Part shown: in pieces, positions 22,531 to 33,301 of the stretch | Position numbering within the stretch: position 1 is the stretch's first letter | Layout of the letters: every line of letters begins with the position of its first letter | Assembly (NCBI GenBank): GCA_051294375.1 | Contig: CM119265.1 | Span: forward strand, 29,226,540 to 29,290,539 | Reading direction: 5' to 3' | From: Paraspadella gotoi | Lineage: Eukaryota; Chaetognatha | DNA length: 64,000 bases | Program-made: the position numbers and the translations under genes | Notes under the pieces: generated by a model | Told to the model about the DNA's origin: nothing | What the model saw: the letters and a program-made list of their open reading frames with translations, nothing else | Databases searched by the model: none

Positions 22531-23347
22531 CTCTTTCACTCTCTCTCTCGCTTTATTTTTTTTCTCTCTATAACTTTTATAAACTTAATTTATTTCTTGT
22601 TTATTACATTTATATAATAAAATAAAAATAACTCTTTTACTTTGTTGCGAATTACATTTACCATAAAATCTTACTTCATGTTGAGCTTCTTTCAAATTTA
22701 GTTTTTATGCAATTTAACTTTTATGATTTTTTTCCTTTATTTTATTTCATTTTTTTATTATTTTTTCCTCATTTTATTTTTTTTATTATATTTTCCTTCA
22801 TTTTATATAATTTTTTATTATATTTTCCTTCATTAGATTTCATTTTTTATTATTTTTCTCTTCATTTTATTTCATTTTTTTTTATTTTCCTTCTTTTTTT
22901 TTCATTTTTTAAATTTTTTTTTCTCCGTCCTTTTAATTCCTATTTTTTATCCCTTCCAGCTACAGTGTTTTTTCTTCCTTCCTGTAGAGAAGGACACTTA
23001 AGACCGATTAAAACGAATTGTCTCCTCTTATTAAATGAATATTCATGGTGAGGAGAAAAAATAATTTCCTGCCGCCGCCGCCGCCGCCGCGGCCGCACCG
23101 CCGCCGCCGCTCAGCATCTCAGCCGACGTCCAAACTCGTATCGCTGTAACTAGTCTTGTCAGCGTCACGTAACTGACAAGCATCAACGCCCCCGCTGACA
23201 AGCGAACGCGCCGCCGCTGCCGCTGACAAGCAACAGCACCACCGCCGCTAACAAGTATAAGCGCCACTTACGCTTACATGCTCGGGCGCTGCTTCCGCTG
23301 ACAAGCATTCACGCCACTCCAGCTGACAAGCAAACCTATTTATTCTA

Positions 23348-23372
23348 NNNNNNNNNNNNNNNNNNNNNNNNN
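23348..23372. other. Assembly gap, 25 N
   Basis: Separates the right arm of P1 from unit X copy 2. Confidence 0.95.
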
Positions 23373-23432
23373 AAGTTGGTCCAAACCAGTCTCTTCGGAG
23401 GCGTGTGTTCGAATCCCACCGGCTGCCCACAC
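23373..23432 (+). mobile_element. tRNA-Leu 3'-half sequence, copy 2
   Basis: CCAGTCTCTTCGGAGGCG, TGTGTTCGAATCCCACCG, GCTGCCCACACATTTAAGG. The same piece as in copies 1 and 3, again directly after a 25-N gap. Confidence 0.5.
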
Positions 23433-24390
23433 ATTTAAGGAAAAACTCATGGATTTCTATGGTTAAAATCAGGAATAGATTTTATTCTGAGAATAAAGGT
23501 GATGGTGAGACACACACATGAGTCTTGTTCAATGCTACTGAAACTAAGACAAGCTAGGTCTATTTATAACTAAGGAAGATGATCGGTATTAAAAATTTAC
23601 GTTCCGATGATATTGCAAGTTGATTGGTCGATTCCGTTCTATGCTTGACCATCAGGATTCGGCGATTCCATTTCCGGAGTCGCCCGAGTCTCCGATCCGA
23701 TTGCTTTTGGTGGGTTGATACTCCTGGATGATGTAAAATGCTTAATAGTATAAAAAAGCTTAATATGCATGATAATAATTAGAACTACCAGAGTCAGGAA
23801 TAAAGAAAAGAGGTATTAAAAAACATGATGCTCTGAAAAAACACCTTTAAATTAATTTTGTTTGTATAAAAAATATTTATTTATAAAGTATAGCTTATTA
23901 CTAAAATCAATTATGTATTGATCAAAAACTCCCAAGTTATAAATAGTATAAGTAGAATAATAAATCCAAAAAAATATTATAATAATATAATAAATAATTC
24001 TTTTCAGAAAATATAATAAAAATACGGTAAGAAAGACATCCCTCCACAATCCCCACCACAATCCTCCACAATCCCAACACAATCCCCTTCACAATCCCCT
24101 CACAATTCCCAGCACAATCCCCTTACAATCTCCACCCAATCCCTCCACAATCCCCACCACAATCCCCTTCACAATCTCCACCACAATCCCTTCACATCCC
24201 ACCAAATCCCTTTACAATCTCCACCACAATCCCCTCACAATCCACAATCCTCTCACAATCTCCACCACAATCCCTTCACAAATCCACCACAATCCCCTCA
24301 CAATCCCCACCACAAAATTCCCAGACGCTTTCGAATTTTCCGCGACAAAAAGCGAAGAAATAAAAATTAACTGAATAAACATTTCTCGTC

Positions 24391-24443
<53 letters not shown>

Positions 24444-25658
24444 AGAGAGAGGAGAGAGAGAGAGAGAGAGAGAAGAATCTGGGACAAAAGAAAATTTGTG
24501 AGGAGTTCTTTCGTCGTCTTCGTCGTCGTCGTCGTCGTCTTCCTCTTCGTCAATTTTGTCATTTCAATCTTGTCATCAGTGACACAATCCAGATTGGTGA
24601 TGTCATCAGTGACATTATTTATATCATGAATTTATCAGTGACTAAATCCAGACCCTTGATGTCATTCGTGACATGAATCAAGTGGTCGTAAGTGACATTG
24701 TTTGTGTCATCAGCGAAGTAAGGGAAATCGTTGTACTCAATAAAATCAGATGTCGCTGTCATCAGTGACAAAAATGACATCATTAATGTCAGCGTTGACG
24801 AAAACTCGTTGAATCTCTTCAGTGATATTATCATCATTGATCCTCAAAACTGTCGCCTTCACGTTTTTGTCTCATACATTATTGTTTCGAAGTTTATTTG
24901 TTCAAATTAAAGCTTACCTTTTAGAAATAATATATATTTTTCATGAGTTCTCAAACGAAATTTAGTGAATAAAATTTATATATAATTGAATATATTATCA
25001 ATTTTTTAATAGTATTTTTTTTATTTCCCGTTACGTGTTTAATCATCGCTTCGGTATGAAAGTTTAAATTCGTTTCATGTTTAAAAAACAATATAACTTA
25101 GCAGCCTCCTCCCTGTTCCTCCTCTCCCCCTTTCCTCCTCCTCTTCCTCCTCCTCCTCCCCCTCTTCCTCTTCCTCCCCCTCTTCCTCCTCGTCTCTCTC
25201 TTCCTCATCTCCCTCTCCTCTCCTCCCTCCCTCTTCCTATTCTTCCCCTCTTCTTCCTCCGCCTCTCCTCTTCCTCCTCCTCCCTTTTCCTCCTCCCCCT
25301 TCACACTTTCTCCTCCTCCCCTCTTCCTTCCCCCCTCTTCCTCCTCTTCCCTGCTTTTTCCTCCCCCTTTCTCCTCCTCCCCTCTTCTCCTCCTCCCCTC
25401 CATCTAGCGGGCGACGAAAAAGCGTCTGAAACTCTGCGTAAAACTTAAATGTGGCGGAAATTCAATGAAAAAAAAGAGGCTTTAAAAAAACCACATCTCA
25501 TCTGTTGCTGTGGAGACTTGATGGTGAAGACAGGGGTGCTGGGGTGCTAGAGTGCTGGGGCGGTTAAGAGATTAGAGTAGAAGAAAAAGCTGTAGCTGCT
25601 GATGGGTAAATGTCAAGTAATATGGCCGCGCAAGTGCTTGTCATCGTAGAACTTCTAC
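23373..25658 (-). mobile_element. Unit X, copy 2 (direct repeat of copy 1)
   Basis: It starts at AAGTTGGTCCAAACCAGTCT right after a 25-N gap and follows copy 1 nearly base by base to CGTAGAACTTCTAC. The GATTGTGG minisatellite block and the CTCC tract are shorter than in copy 1. Differences are mostly 1-base indels in runs. Confidence 0.55.
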
Positions 25659-25929
25659 GAGGAGGCTGCTAAGTTATATTGTTTTTAAACATGAAACGAA
25701 TTTAAACTTTCATACCGAAGCGATGATTAAACACGTAACGGGAAATAAAAAAAAATACCTATTAAAAATTGATAATATATTCAATTATATATAAATTTTA
25801 TTCACTAAATTCGTTTGAGAACTCATGAAAAATATATATTATTTCTAAAAGGTAAGCTTAATTTGAACAAATAAACTTCGAAACAATAATGTATGAGACA
25901 AAACGTTGAAGGCGACAGTTTTGAGGATC

Positions 25930-26215
25930 AATGATGATAATATCACTGAAGAGATTAACGAGTTTTCGTCAACGCTGACATTAATGATGTCATTTTTGTC
26001 ACTGATGACAGCGACATCTGATTTTATTGAGTACAACGATTTCCCTTACTTCGCTGATGACACAAACAATGTCACTTACGACCACTTGATTCATGTCACG
26101 AATGACATCAAGGGTCTGGATTTAGTCACTGATCAAATTCATGATATAAATAATGTCACTGATGACATCACCAATCTGGATTGTGTCACTGATGACAAGA
26201 TTGAAATGACAAAAT
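25930..26215 (+). repeat. Degenerate TGTCACTGATGACATC repeats inside unit X
   Basis: The word TGTCA(C/N)TGATGACA, which is nearly self-complementary, recurs at irregular ~30-60-base spacing. A frame from 25906 stays open (INDDNITEEINEFSSTLT onwards, with NNVTDD and VTDDK-type repeats). It is present in copy 1 (20141-20617, minus) and broken by one base in copy 2 (24619-24837). Coding is possible but unproven. Confidence 0.4.
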
Positions 26216-26357
26216 TGACGAAGAGGAAGACGACGAAGACGACGACGACGACGACGAACGCACGACGACCGACCGAAAGAACTGCCTCACAAAATTTCTT
26301 TCTTTGTCCCAGAGACTCTCTCGCTCTCGTCTCTCTCTCTCTCTCTCTCTCTTCCTC

Positions 26358-26417
<60 letters not shown>

Positions 26418-26939
26418 GACGAGAAATTGTTATTCAGTTAATTTTTATCTTCGCTTTTGTCGCGGAAATTCGAAAGCGTCTGGGGAGGGATTGTCTGGGT
26501 GGGGATGTTGGAGGAGGATGTGGTGGAGATTGTGGTGGGATGATATTGTGGAAGGGATTGTGGTGGAGATTGTGAAGGGGATTGTGGTGGGGATTGTGGA
26601 GGGGTAATTGTGAAGGGGATTGATGCTGGGTTATTATGGAGGGGATTGTGGGGGGATTGTGAAGGATGGGATTGTGGAGTGATGGTGGGATTGTGGGGGA
26701 TGTCTTTCTTACGTATTTTTATTATATTTTCTAAAAGAATTATTTATTATATTTTATTATATATTTTTTTGATTTATTATTCTACTTATACTATTTATAA
26801 CGTCTGGGAGTTTTGATCAATACATAATTTGATTTTAGTAATAAGCTATACTTTATAAATAAAATTTTTTATACAAACAAAATTAATTAAAGGTGTTTTT
26901 TCAGCATCATGTGTTTATAATACCTCTTTTCTTTTATTC

Positions 26940-27312
26940 CTGACTCTGGTAGTTCTAATTATTTCATGCATATTAAGCTTTTTTATACCATTAAGCTATT
27001 TTACATCATCGCAGGAGTATCAACCACCAAAGCAAATCGGATCGGAGACTCGGGCGAACTCCGGGAAATGGAATCGCCGAATCCTGATTGGTCAACATAC
27101 GAATCGGAATCGCCAATCAACTTGCAATATCATCGGAACTGTAAATTTTTAATACCGATCATCTTCCTTAGTTATAAATAGACCTAGCTTGTCTTAGTTT
27201 CAGTAGCATTGAACAAGACTCATGTGTGTGTGCTCACCATCACCTTTATTCTCAGAATAAATCTATTCCTGATTTTAACCATAGAAATTCCATGAGTTTT
27301 CTCCTTTAAATG
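26940..27312 (+). mobile_element. LTR-like promoter and poly(A) segment of unit X, copy 3
   Basis: TATAAATA lies at 27173-27180 and AATAAA at 27256-27261, 76 bases apart, followed by a short U5-like segment and then the primer-binding-like sequence at 27313. This TATA / R / AATAAA / PBS order is typical of LTR retrotransposons. The 5' edge is not fixed: no clean TG...CA pair is seen, and 26940 is only approximate. The same signals occur in reverse at about 19140-19230 and 23480-23580. Confidence 0.4.
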
Positions 27313-27363
27313 TGGTGGCAGCGGTGGGATTCAAACACACGCCTCCGAAGAGACTGGTTGGAC
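27313..27363 (-). mobile_element. tRNA-Leu 3'-half sequence with CCA (primer-binding-site-like)
   Basis: The plus strand reads TGGTGGCAGCGGTGGGATTC then CCTCCGAAGAGACTGG. Its reverse complement matches the 3' half of eukaryotic tRNA-Leu: anticodon-arm 3' side ACCAGTCTC, variable arm TTCGGAGG, T arm with TTCGAATCCC, acceptor CCGCTGCCA plus CCA. CCA is not gene-encoded in eukaryotic nuclear tRNA genes, so this was copied from a mature tRNA. It is flanked by direct repeats of CATGAGTTTTTCCTTAAATG (27291-27312 and 27364-27383). It is longer than a standard 18-nt PBS, so a tRNA-half retrocopy is an alternative. Confidence 0.55.
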
Positions 27364-27383
27364 CATGAGTTTTTCCTTAAATG

Positions 27384-27585
27384 ATATGCTATTTTATACT
27401 TATGAGATTATTTGAATCATAAAAAGCTCATTATTTTATATTTGTATATTTTTTTTATCTTTAAATGAAAGCCGTAAACTTAATCAAACTAGAAAATGTT
27501 TATTTTTCCAAAATAGTAAATGTGTAAATACATAGCAATATATATCAAAGGACCTGTTAATTAGTGGTAGAAGGTTTGGCCGCTG
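27384..27585. other. AT-rich DNA, nothing recognised
   Basis: Flank of unit X copy 3. Confidence 0.3.
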
Positions 27586-27755
27586 CTGAGAAGGCTGCGC
27601 CGCTGCGGGGAAAGCTGTGCCGCTGTGGAAAAAAACTGTGCCGCTTCAGGGAAGGTTGCGCCGCTGCACGGAAAGCTGTGCAGCTGCAGGGAAGGCTGCG
27701 CCGCTGCAGAGAAAGCTGTCCCTCTGCGGTAAGGCTGCGCCGCTGCGGGGCAACA
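27586..27755 (+). repeat. GC-rich ~22-bp minisatellite, ~7 copies
   Basis: The unit is near AAGGCTGCGCCGCTGCGGGG, alternating with AAAGCTGTGCCGCTG. It strongly contrasts with the AT-rich flanks. A frame from 27564 (87 codons) runs through it. Confidence 0.85.
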
Positions 27756-27839
27756 GGGCCGCCCCCAATTCTGATGACGAATTCTAGAAATAAACGTTTG
27801 AGAACCGAAATTATCTTTTATTCATGACTTTGTGGATCC

Positions 27840-28205
27840 GACGGTTTGAGAGGCTGGAAGAGGAGATGTGTGAGTCGGGGAAGTGTGGAAGGGAAGTGTG
27901 GGTGAGGGGAAGTGTGGAAGTGGAGTGTGGAAGGGAAGTATGGGTTAAAGAACTATAGAGGGCAGTGTTAAGAGGGTTAATTGAAGGAGGGAGAAAAAAG
28001 AAGGAAGAAGGGGAGAAAAGATAAGAAGGAAGAAGAAGGGGAGGAAGGGAGAAGAAAAGCAGGAAGGGGAGAAAGAGGAAGAAGCAAAAGAAGATGAAGA
28101 AGGGGAGGAAGGGAGAATAAGGGGAAGAAGGGAAAAGAATAGGAGGAGGAAGCGAAAGAGGAGGAAGAGAAGAAATAAAATAAGAGGAGGAGGAGGAGGA
28201 GGAAG
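27840..28205 (+). repeat. GGAAGTGTG repeats and purine tract
   Basis: GGGGAAGTGTGGAAG words at 27870-27945, then GAAGAAGGGGAGGAAG-type sequence. Confidence 0.7.
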
Positions 28206-28251
28206 TTTTTATCTTCACGAATTGAAATTCTTCAACGGTCCGCAGTATTAG

Positions 28252-28360
28252 TGATTCCGTATTTTCGATGCTGTATTTGCGAAGAGTATTTTTNNNNNNN
28301 NNNTATTTTAGATGCTGTATTTGCGAAGAGTATTTTTAATGCTGTATTTGCGATACAATT
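28252..28360 (+). repeat. ~26-bp tandem repeat spanning a 10-N gap
   Basis: GATGCTGTATTTGCGAAGAG, TATTTTT on both sides of the gap and a third partial copy. Confidence 0.8.
28294..28303. other. Assembly gap, 10 N
   Basis: Within the tandem repeat. Confidence 0.95.
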
Positions 28361-28418
28361 TTTTTCAAAACGAGTCTTTAGTAAAGGCTTCAAGTTTATC
28401 TCGACCGTTTCAAGCTAC

Positions 28419-28640
28419 AACAACAACGACGACGACGATAACGACGACGACGATAACGACGACGATAACGACGACTACGACGACGCCCGGTTTGTTGACG
28501 ATTTTCAAAACGAAAAAATCCGGGAAAAGTATAAACAACAACAAGATAAAGAAAGACGACGACAACAACAACTACAACAACAAGATAGAGGAAGACGACA
28601 ACAACAACAACAACAACAACAAAAACAACGACTTCATCCT
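28419..28640 (+). repeat. (GAC)n and (CAA)n triplet arrays
   Basis: GACGACGATAAC words, then CAACAA words; poly-Asp/poly-Gln frames are not convincing genes. Confidence 0.8.
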
Positions 28641-29372
28641 CATTTTTGTTGACAAAATAAAAATAAATAAATAAATAAATAAGTATAATTGAAATATTTA
28701 ACTGTTTTTTTTTCATTTCTAGATGGTTTCACTTAGGGATGAAAATAATACTACCAATATACTAATTAACAATTTACTTAATAATACTACCAATTTACTT
28801 AATATTACCACCAATATACTAATTAAAATACTAATTAAAATACTAATATACTAATTTACCTAATAATTGACTTTGGACTGGATTCGGCGGTTTAAGGCCT
28901 TACTTCCAGTTTTGTCTCTCCTGCGCCGCCTTTTGTTCTTCAACGTGCGCGAATGTTAATGTACAAAGATATTTCCCTTCTTTAACATAATTCGCGAAAT
29001 TAATTTAAAACATCCTCGTTATTTAAACTCACGCATCGCTAATAGTTTTCTTTCCGTTGCCATTCGTTCAATTTCATCTTTCGCCCAGAATTTTTGGTGA
29101 AAAAAAAATAATAAGAAAGAAAAAATAAATAAAAATAAAAATTCTTCGTTGGAAGAAAAAAAAAAGGAAATAAATTTTGGGATCGAAAGATCATAGAGTC
29201 TGAAGGATTTATGAATATTGAAATATCGTAAAGTGTATTTGGTGAGAAGAGAGAGAGGGAGAGTGGGAGGGAGAGAGAGAGGAAGAGGAGGGTGGGAGAG
29301 GAAGGAAGAAGAGAGAGATCGAGAGAGAAAGCTTTAGAAAATATAGAAAAGAAAATAAAATAAAATAAATTT
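28641..29372. other. AT-rich DNA with short ACTAATATACTAATT repeats
   Basis: ATACTAATT words at 28755-28860; GA-rich from 29240. No gene. Confidence 0.5.
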
Positions 29373-29482
29373 GGAAAAGAAAAGAAAAGAAAAGAAAAGA
29401 AAAGAAAAGAAAAGAAAAGAAAAGAAAAGAAAAGAAAAGAAAAGAAAAGAAAAGAAAAGAAAAGAGAAAAGAAAAGAAAAGA
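29373..29482 (+). repeat. (AAAAG)n microsatellite
   Basis: About 21 pentamers. Confidence 0.95.
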
Positions 29483-29867
29483 GCGCCACAGCTGCCTCAG
29501 ATGTGGGAAAGCGGAAAAAGAAAAAAAAAGAAAAAAAAACGCAGATCGCGTTTCCCTTTTTTTTCCCTTCGCTTCGACGCCAATTGGATTTACGCCACAT
29601 CGAGCGACATCTCGCGCCAAACGTCGCAAACAAACAAACAGAAGGCGAATGACGTCGGCGAGACCAGACGACGACTGACGCTGGCGGATGGCGATGATGG
29701 TAAAGATGGCAAAGATGGCATTGGTGGTGGATATGGCGAAGAGGCACGATTTTTAATATTTAATCCAGTCTTAACTAATCTCTGCTCCCTAACACTAGCA
29801 TTTAACCCTAAGCTTATCGATATGTCATTAATCCAAAAAGAGTGAGATGATAGAGTCAGATGATAGA

Positions 29868-30040
29868 ATTAAATGAAAGAAAGATGATAAAGTGAAATAA
29901 TAGAGTGAGATGATACAATGAGATGATAAGGTGAACTCATAGAGTTAGATGATACAATGAAATGAGAGATAATAGAGGAAGATGATAGAGTTGGATGACA
30001 GAATAATATAAGAGATGATAGAGTGAGATGATAGAGTGAG
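29868..30040 (+). repeat. Degenerate ~14-bp GATGATAGAGTGA repeats
   Basis: GAGATGATAGAGT, GAGATGATACAAT and similar words, about 11 times. Confidence 0.7.
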
Positions 30041-30245
30041 TTTGTGAGACATTTTACTATCAGCGACGTCAATAACCAAATGAAAAAAGGTTTTTCGTTG
30101 GCAGAAAAAAAAAACACTAATGATTTTGCGATGGAAAAAGAAATTCCTTAATGGATAAAAAAGGCGAAAGAAAAATTTATAGAGAGAAAGAATGAAAATA
30201 AGGTTTTGTTTTATTATTTGAAATGATTTAATGATTGAAAATAAA

Positions 30246-30582
30246 NNNNNNNNNNNNNNNNNNNNNNNNNNNNNNNNNNNNNNNNNNNNNNNNNNNNNNN
30301 NNNNNNNNNNNNNNNNNNNNNNNNNNNNNNNNNNNNNNNNNNNNNNNNNNNNNNNNNNNNNNNNNNNNNNNNNNNNNNNNNNNNNNNNNNNNNNNNNNNN
30401 NNNNNNNNNNNNNNNNNNNNNNNNNNNNNNNNNNNNNNNNNNNNNNNNNNNNNNNNNNNNNNNNNNNNNNNNNNNNNNNNNNNNNNNNNNNNNNNNNNNN
30501 NNNNNNNNNNNNNNNNNNNNNNNNNNNNNNNNNNNNNNNNNNNNNNNNNNNNNNNNNNNNNNNNNNNNNNNNNNNNNNNNNN
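30246..30582. other. Assembly gap, 337 N
   Basis: The right edge is (GAAAA)n. Confidence 0.95.
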
Positions 30583-30710
30583 GAAAAGAAAAGAAAAGAA
30601 AAGACTTAGAGAGATGTAAAGTTGAAGGCCTCGCTTGATTGTTTTTCCTCTTCCGTTCACAGAAACGTGAGTCAGTGAGTCACTCTGAAAGTGAACCGAT
30701 CTCCGTGAAG

Positions 30711-30714
30711 GACA

Positions 30715-30748
<34 letters not shown>

Positions 30749-30854
30749 TATAGACGACGATGATTAAGAAGAAACGATGACGACGTCAACGACGACGACA
30801 ACAACGACGTCAAAGATGTAGACAACGACGAAGACAAATAAGAAGACGACAACG
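30711..30854 (+). repeat. (GAC)n-rich array
   Basis: About 12 clean triplets, then degenerate. Confidence 0.85.
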
Positions 30855-30947
30855 NNNNNNNNNNNNNNNNNNNNNNNNNNNNNNNNNNNNNNNNNNNNNN
30901 NNNNNNNNNNNNNNNNNNNNNNNNNNNNNNNNNNNNNNNNNNNNNNN
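30855..30947. other. Assembly gap, 93 N
   Basis: Both flanks are GAC-type triplets. Confidence 0.95.
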
Positions 30948-31216
30948 AAGACGACGACGACGACTGGGTGCCAATGATTTGACGCCCTCTTTGGCCGATG
31001 GTGAAAGCCGCCTTCAAGGCCGCCGCTAGGGGCGTTCGTAATCATCTTCACGGTGATAATTTCGCCCTCGTGATCAACAGTGAAGTCAATCTTGTAGCAG
31101 TTGGTCGATCAAATATTAAATCTACGGCACTATTTTCCCAGGGCAACAATATTAGTTTAATACTGTGAATAATTAATAAATAACGGAAAAAATCAACATC
31201 AACGAAGGCTAAAAAA

Positions 31217-31290
31217 AGGACGACGACGACGACGACGACAACAACGACGACGACGACAACGACGACAACAACAACAACGACAACGACTTT
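31217..31290 (+). repeat. (GAC/AAC)n array
   Basis: GACGAC and AACAAC triplets. Confidence 0.85.
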
Positions 31291-31434
31291 GCGTCTTTTT
31301 CGATGAGCGTAAATAAAATTCATGGATCCGAAAAATTTGAGTCATTTTAAATTTGAAGCCATAGAAACAACGACGACGCCACTTTTCACTTTTTCTCACT
31401 TTTATCACATCATTTCACAGAGAGAGAGAGAGAG

Positions 31435-31598
31435 NNNNNNNNNNNNNNNNNNNNNNNNNNNNNNNNNNNNNNNNNNNNNNNNNNNNNNNNNNNNNNNNNN
31501 NNNNNNNNNNNNNNNNNNNNNNNNNNNNNNNNNNNNNNNNNNNNNNNNNNNNNNNNNNNNNNNNNNNNNNNNNNNNNNNNNNNNNNNNNNNNNNNNNN
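31435..31598. other. Assembly gap, 164 N, inside (GA)n
   Basis: Both flanks are (GA)n. Confidence 0.95.
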
Positions 31599-31686
31599 AG
31601 AGAGAGAGAGAGAGAGAGAGGCTCCTCAACGGACGAAGCCGACAGGAAATCATTTTCGTCGTTATGAAGCAACGAGTCTGACCTCA

Positions 31687-31745
31687 CCGTCGTCGTCGTT
31701 GTAGACGTCGTCGTCGTTGTAGACGTCGTCGTCGTCGTCGTTGTA
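31687..31745 (+). repeat. GTCGTCGTTGTAGAC repeats
   Basis: Three copies of GTAGACGTCGTCGTCGT-like sequence, running into a gap. Confidence 0.8.
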
Positions 31746-31864
31746 NNNNNNNNNNNNNNNNNNNNNNNNNNNNNNNNNNNNNNNNNNNNNNNNNNNNNNN
31801 NNNNNNNNNNNNNNNNNNNNNNNNNNNNNNNNNNNNNNNNNNNNNNNNNNNNNNNNNNNNNNNN
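31746..31864. other. Assembly gap, 119 N
   Basis: The left flank is a CGT array. Confidence 0.95.
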
Positions 31865-32160
31865 CTCAATCTCTACTCTTCTCGTCATCTCATCTCTCCT
31901 CCTCTCTCTCTCTACTCTGCTTTCTCTCTTCTCTCTTCTCCACAAAGAATCTCAGCAAGGCTTCGAAATTTCTCCTGCTTGGCTGATAGAAGGGTGAGGG
32001 AAATGCGTAAGTCCGGGCCTGACTCTGACCTTGAATCTCTCTCTCTTCTCATCTCTCTCTCTTCTTCTCTTACATCTCTCATCATCCTCGTCTGCTCTAT
32101 CTCTCTCTCTGCCTCTCTGCTCTCTCTGCTCTGACCTCTTGCTCCTCTCACTCTCTTTTT
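31865..32160 (+). repeat. CT-rich tract
   Basis: Irregular CTCTCTT with a non-repetitive insert at 31940-32030. Confidence 0.6.
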
Positions 32161-32277
32161 TTTTTCTTAGCAGAATGCGAAAATTTTCGTTTTTCTTACT
32201 AAAAGAGAAAGAAGCTTTTTCACTCGAGTCGTTTGTAAGCTGCTTGTAAAGCCGCTTATCCGGGCGCGCAACAAGAG

Positions 32278-32324
32278 GAAAGAATGAGGAGAGAAGAGAG
32301 AGGAAAGAGAGAGAGAGAAGAGAG

Positions 32325-32367
<43 letters not shown>

Positions 32368-32402
32368 GACGGAGAGAGAGAGAGAGAGAGAGAGAGAAAG
32401 AA
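32278..32402 (+). repeat. (GA)n cluster
   Basis: (GA)n with GAAGAG interruptions and TTTTGACG at 32364. Confidence 0.9.
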
Positions 32403-32479
32403 ATTTGAGCCGCATCTGCGCTAAATTCGAAGATCCTATTTTCCCTTTAGTTATAAGATGGAAAATAAGGGTAAATGAA

Positions 32480-32660
32480 AAGAAAGGAAACGAAAAGAAA
32501 GGAAAGGAAGGAAGGAGAAAGGAAAAAAGGAAAGAGAAAAGAAAGGAAGGAAGGAGAAAGAAAAAAAGGAAAGAGAAAAGAAAGGAAGGAAGGAGAATGA
32601 AAAGGAAGGAAAGTGAAAAAACGAAGGACAGAAATAAAGGAAGGAGAATAAGGTGCAAAA
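32480..32660 (+). repeat. Purine ~36-bp repeats
   Basis: GAAAGGAAGGAAGGAGAAAG then AAAAAAGGAAAGAGAAAA, about 3.5 copies. Confidence 0.75.
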
Positions 32661-32819
32661 TCATAAAAAAAATCATATCATAAAATAAACCCAAAATATA
32701 ATTAAACAATTTTTTTTCGCAATAATTGAAATAAATTGCTCAGTACTGAATTATTCCAACGCAAGTAAAACTAATGTGAATTTTTATTGCCTACATAGTA
32801 ATAGACCTATATGAATTAA

Positions 32820-33035
32820 AAAGAAACGAAATAAAGTAAAAATGAATTAAAATTAACCGAAATTATATAAAATCAATTAAAATGAAACTAAATAAACCGA
32901 AAGGAATTTAAATAAACCAAAATGAAGTGAAATGAATTAAAATGAAGCGAAATGAATTTAATTGAAGTGAAATAAAATGAAATGAATTAAAATGAACTCA
33001 AATGAATTAAAATGAATTAAAGTGAACCAGAATGA
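32820..33035 (+). repeat. Degenerate AAATGAATTAAAATGAA repeats
   Basis: ~11-bp words AATGAATTAAA, AATGAAGTGAA, about 18 times. Confidence 0.7.
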
Positions 33036-33121
33036 CCGTTTTCTCTTCATTCGCTTCTCCATTCGCGAGCAACGACCGTCGAGGTGACGATAATGGCCTC
33101 GTGAAGATGCCAGCGTTTTGT

Positions 33122-33184
<63 letters not shown>
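33122..33184 (+). repeat. (CGT)n microsatellite
   Basis: About 20 uninterrupted triplets. Confidence 0.95.
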
Positions 33185-33301
33185 CTGTCTTTTGTCCCAT
33201 TATCATGAAAGAAAAAAAATGCTTTTGACTTTATAGGAGTACTACGGATCTGCCCCTTTTCTATTCATGATTATCAGTATCGTTATCTCTACTTTATTTC
33301 T

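Larger units (their letters stand above)
21439..23347. repeat. Palindrome P1, ~1.9 kb, arms ~0.95 kb, centre ~22396
   Basis: CACCATGAATATTCAT at 21743 is mirrored by ATGAATATTCATGGTG ending near 23050. The CGCTTGTCAGCGG repeats at 21460-21620 are mirrored at 23160-23330, the (GGC)n at 21675-21723 by (GCC)n at 23070-23110, and TAGAATAATAGG by the terminal TATTCTA. The centre is a (GA)n block turning into (CT)n at 22505-22515. Arms differ mostly by small indels. Confidence 0.8.
25659..27383 (+). mobile_element. Unit X, copy 3, inverted and lacking the CTCC tract and distal 250 bp
   Basis: Reverse-complement copy joined tail-to-tail to copy 2 at GAACTTCTAC|GAGGAGGCTGCTAAG. It contains the TGTCACTGATGACATC repeats (25930-26210), a CT block (26325-26414), the GGGGATTGTGG block (26480-26700), an AT-rich part, then the LTR-like segment and tRNA-Leu piece. 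This is the clearest copy of the right end. Confidence 0.55.

Noticed and set aside
27564-27827. 87-codon Arg/Cys/Ala-rich ORF
   Set aside because: It lies on the 22-bp minisatellite; no start context or conserved part.
29501-29845. 114-codon ORF with a short GKDGKDGIGGG stretch suggesting collagen
   Set aside because: Only about three Gly-X-Y-like triplets, arising from a GATGGCAAA repeat.
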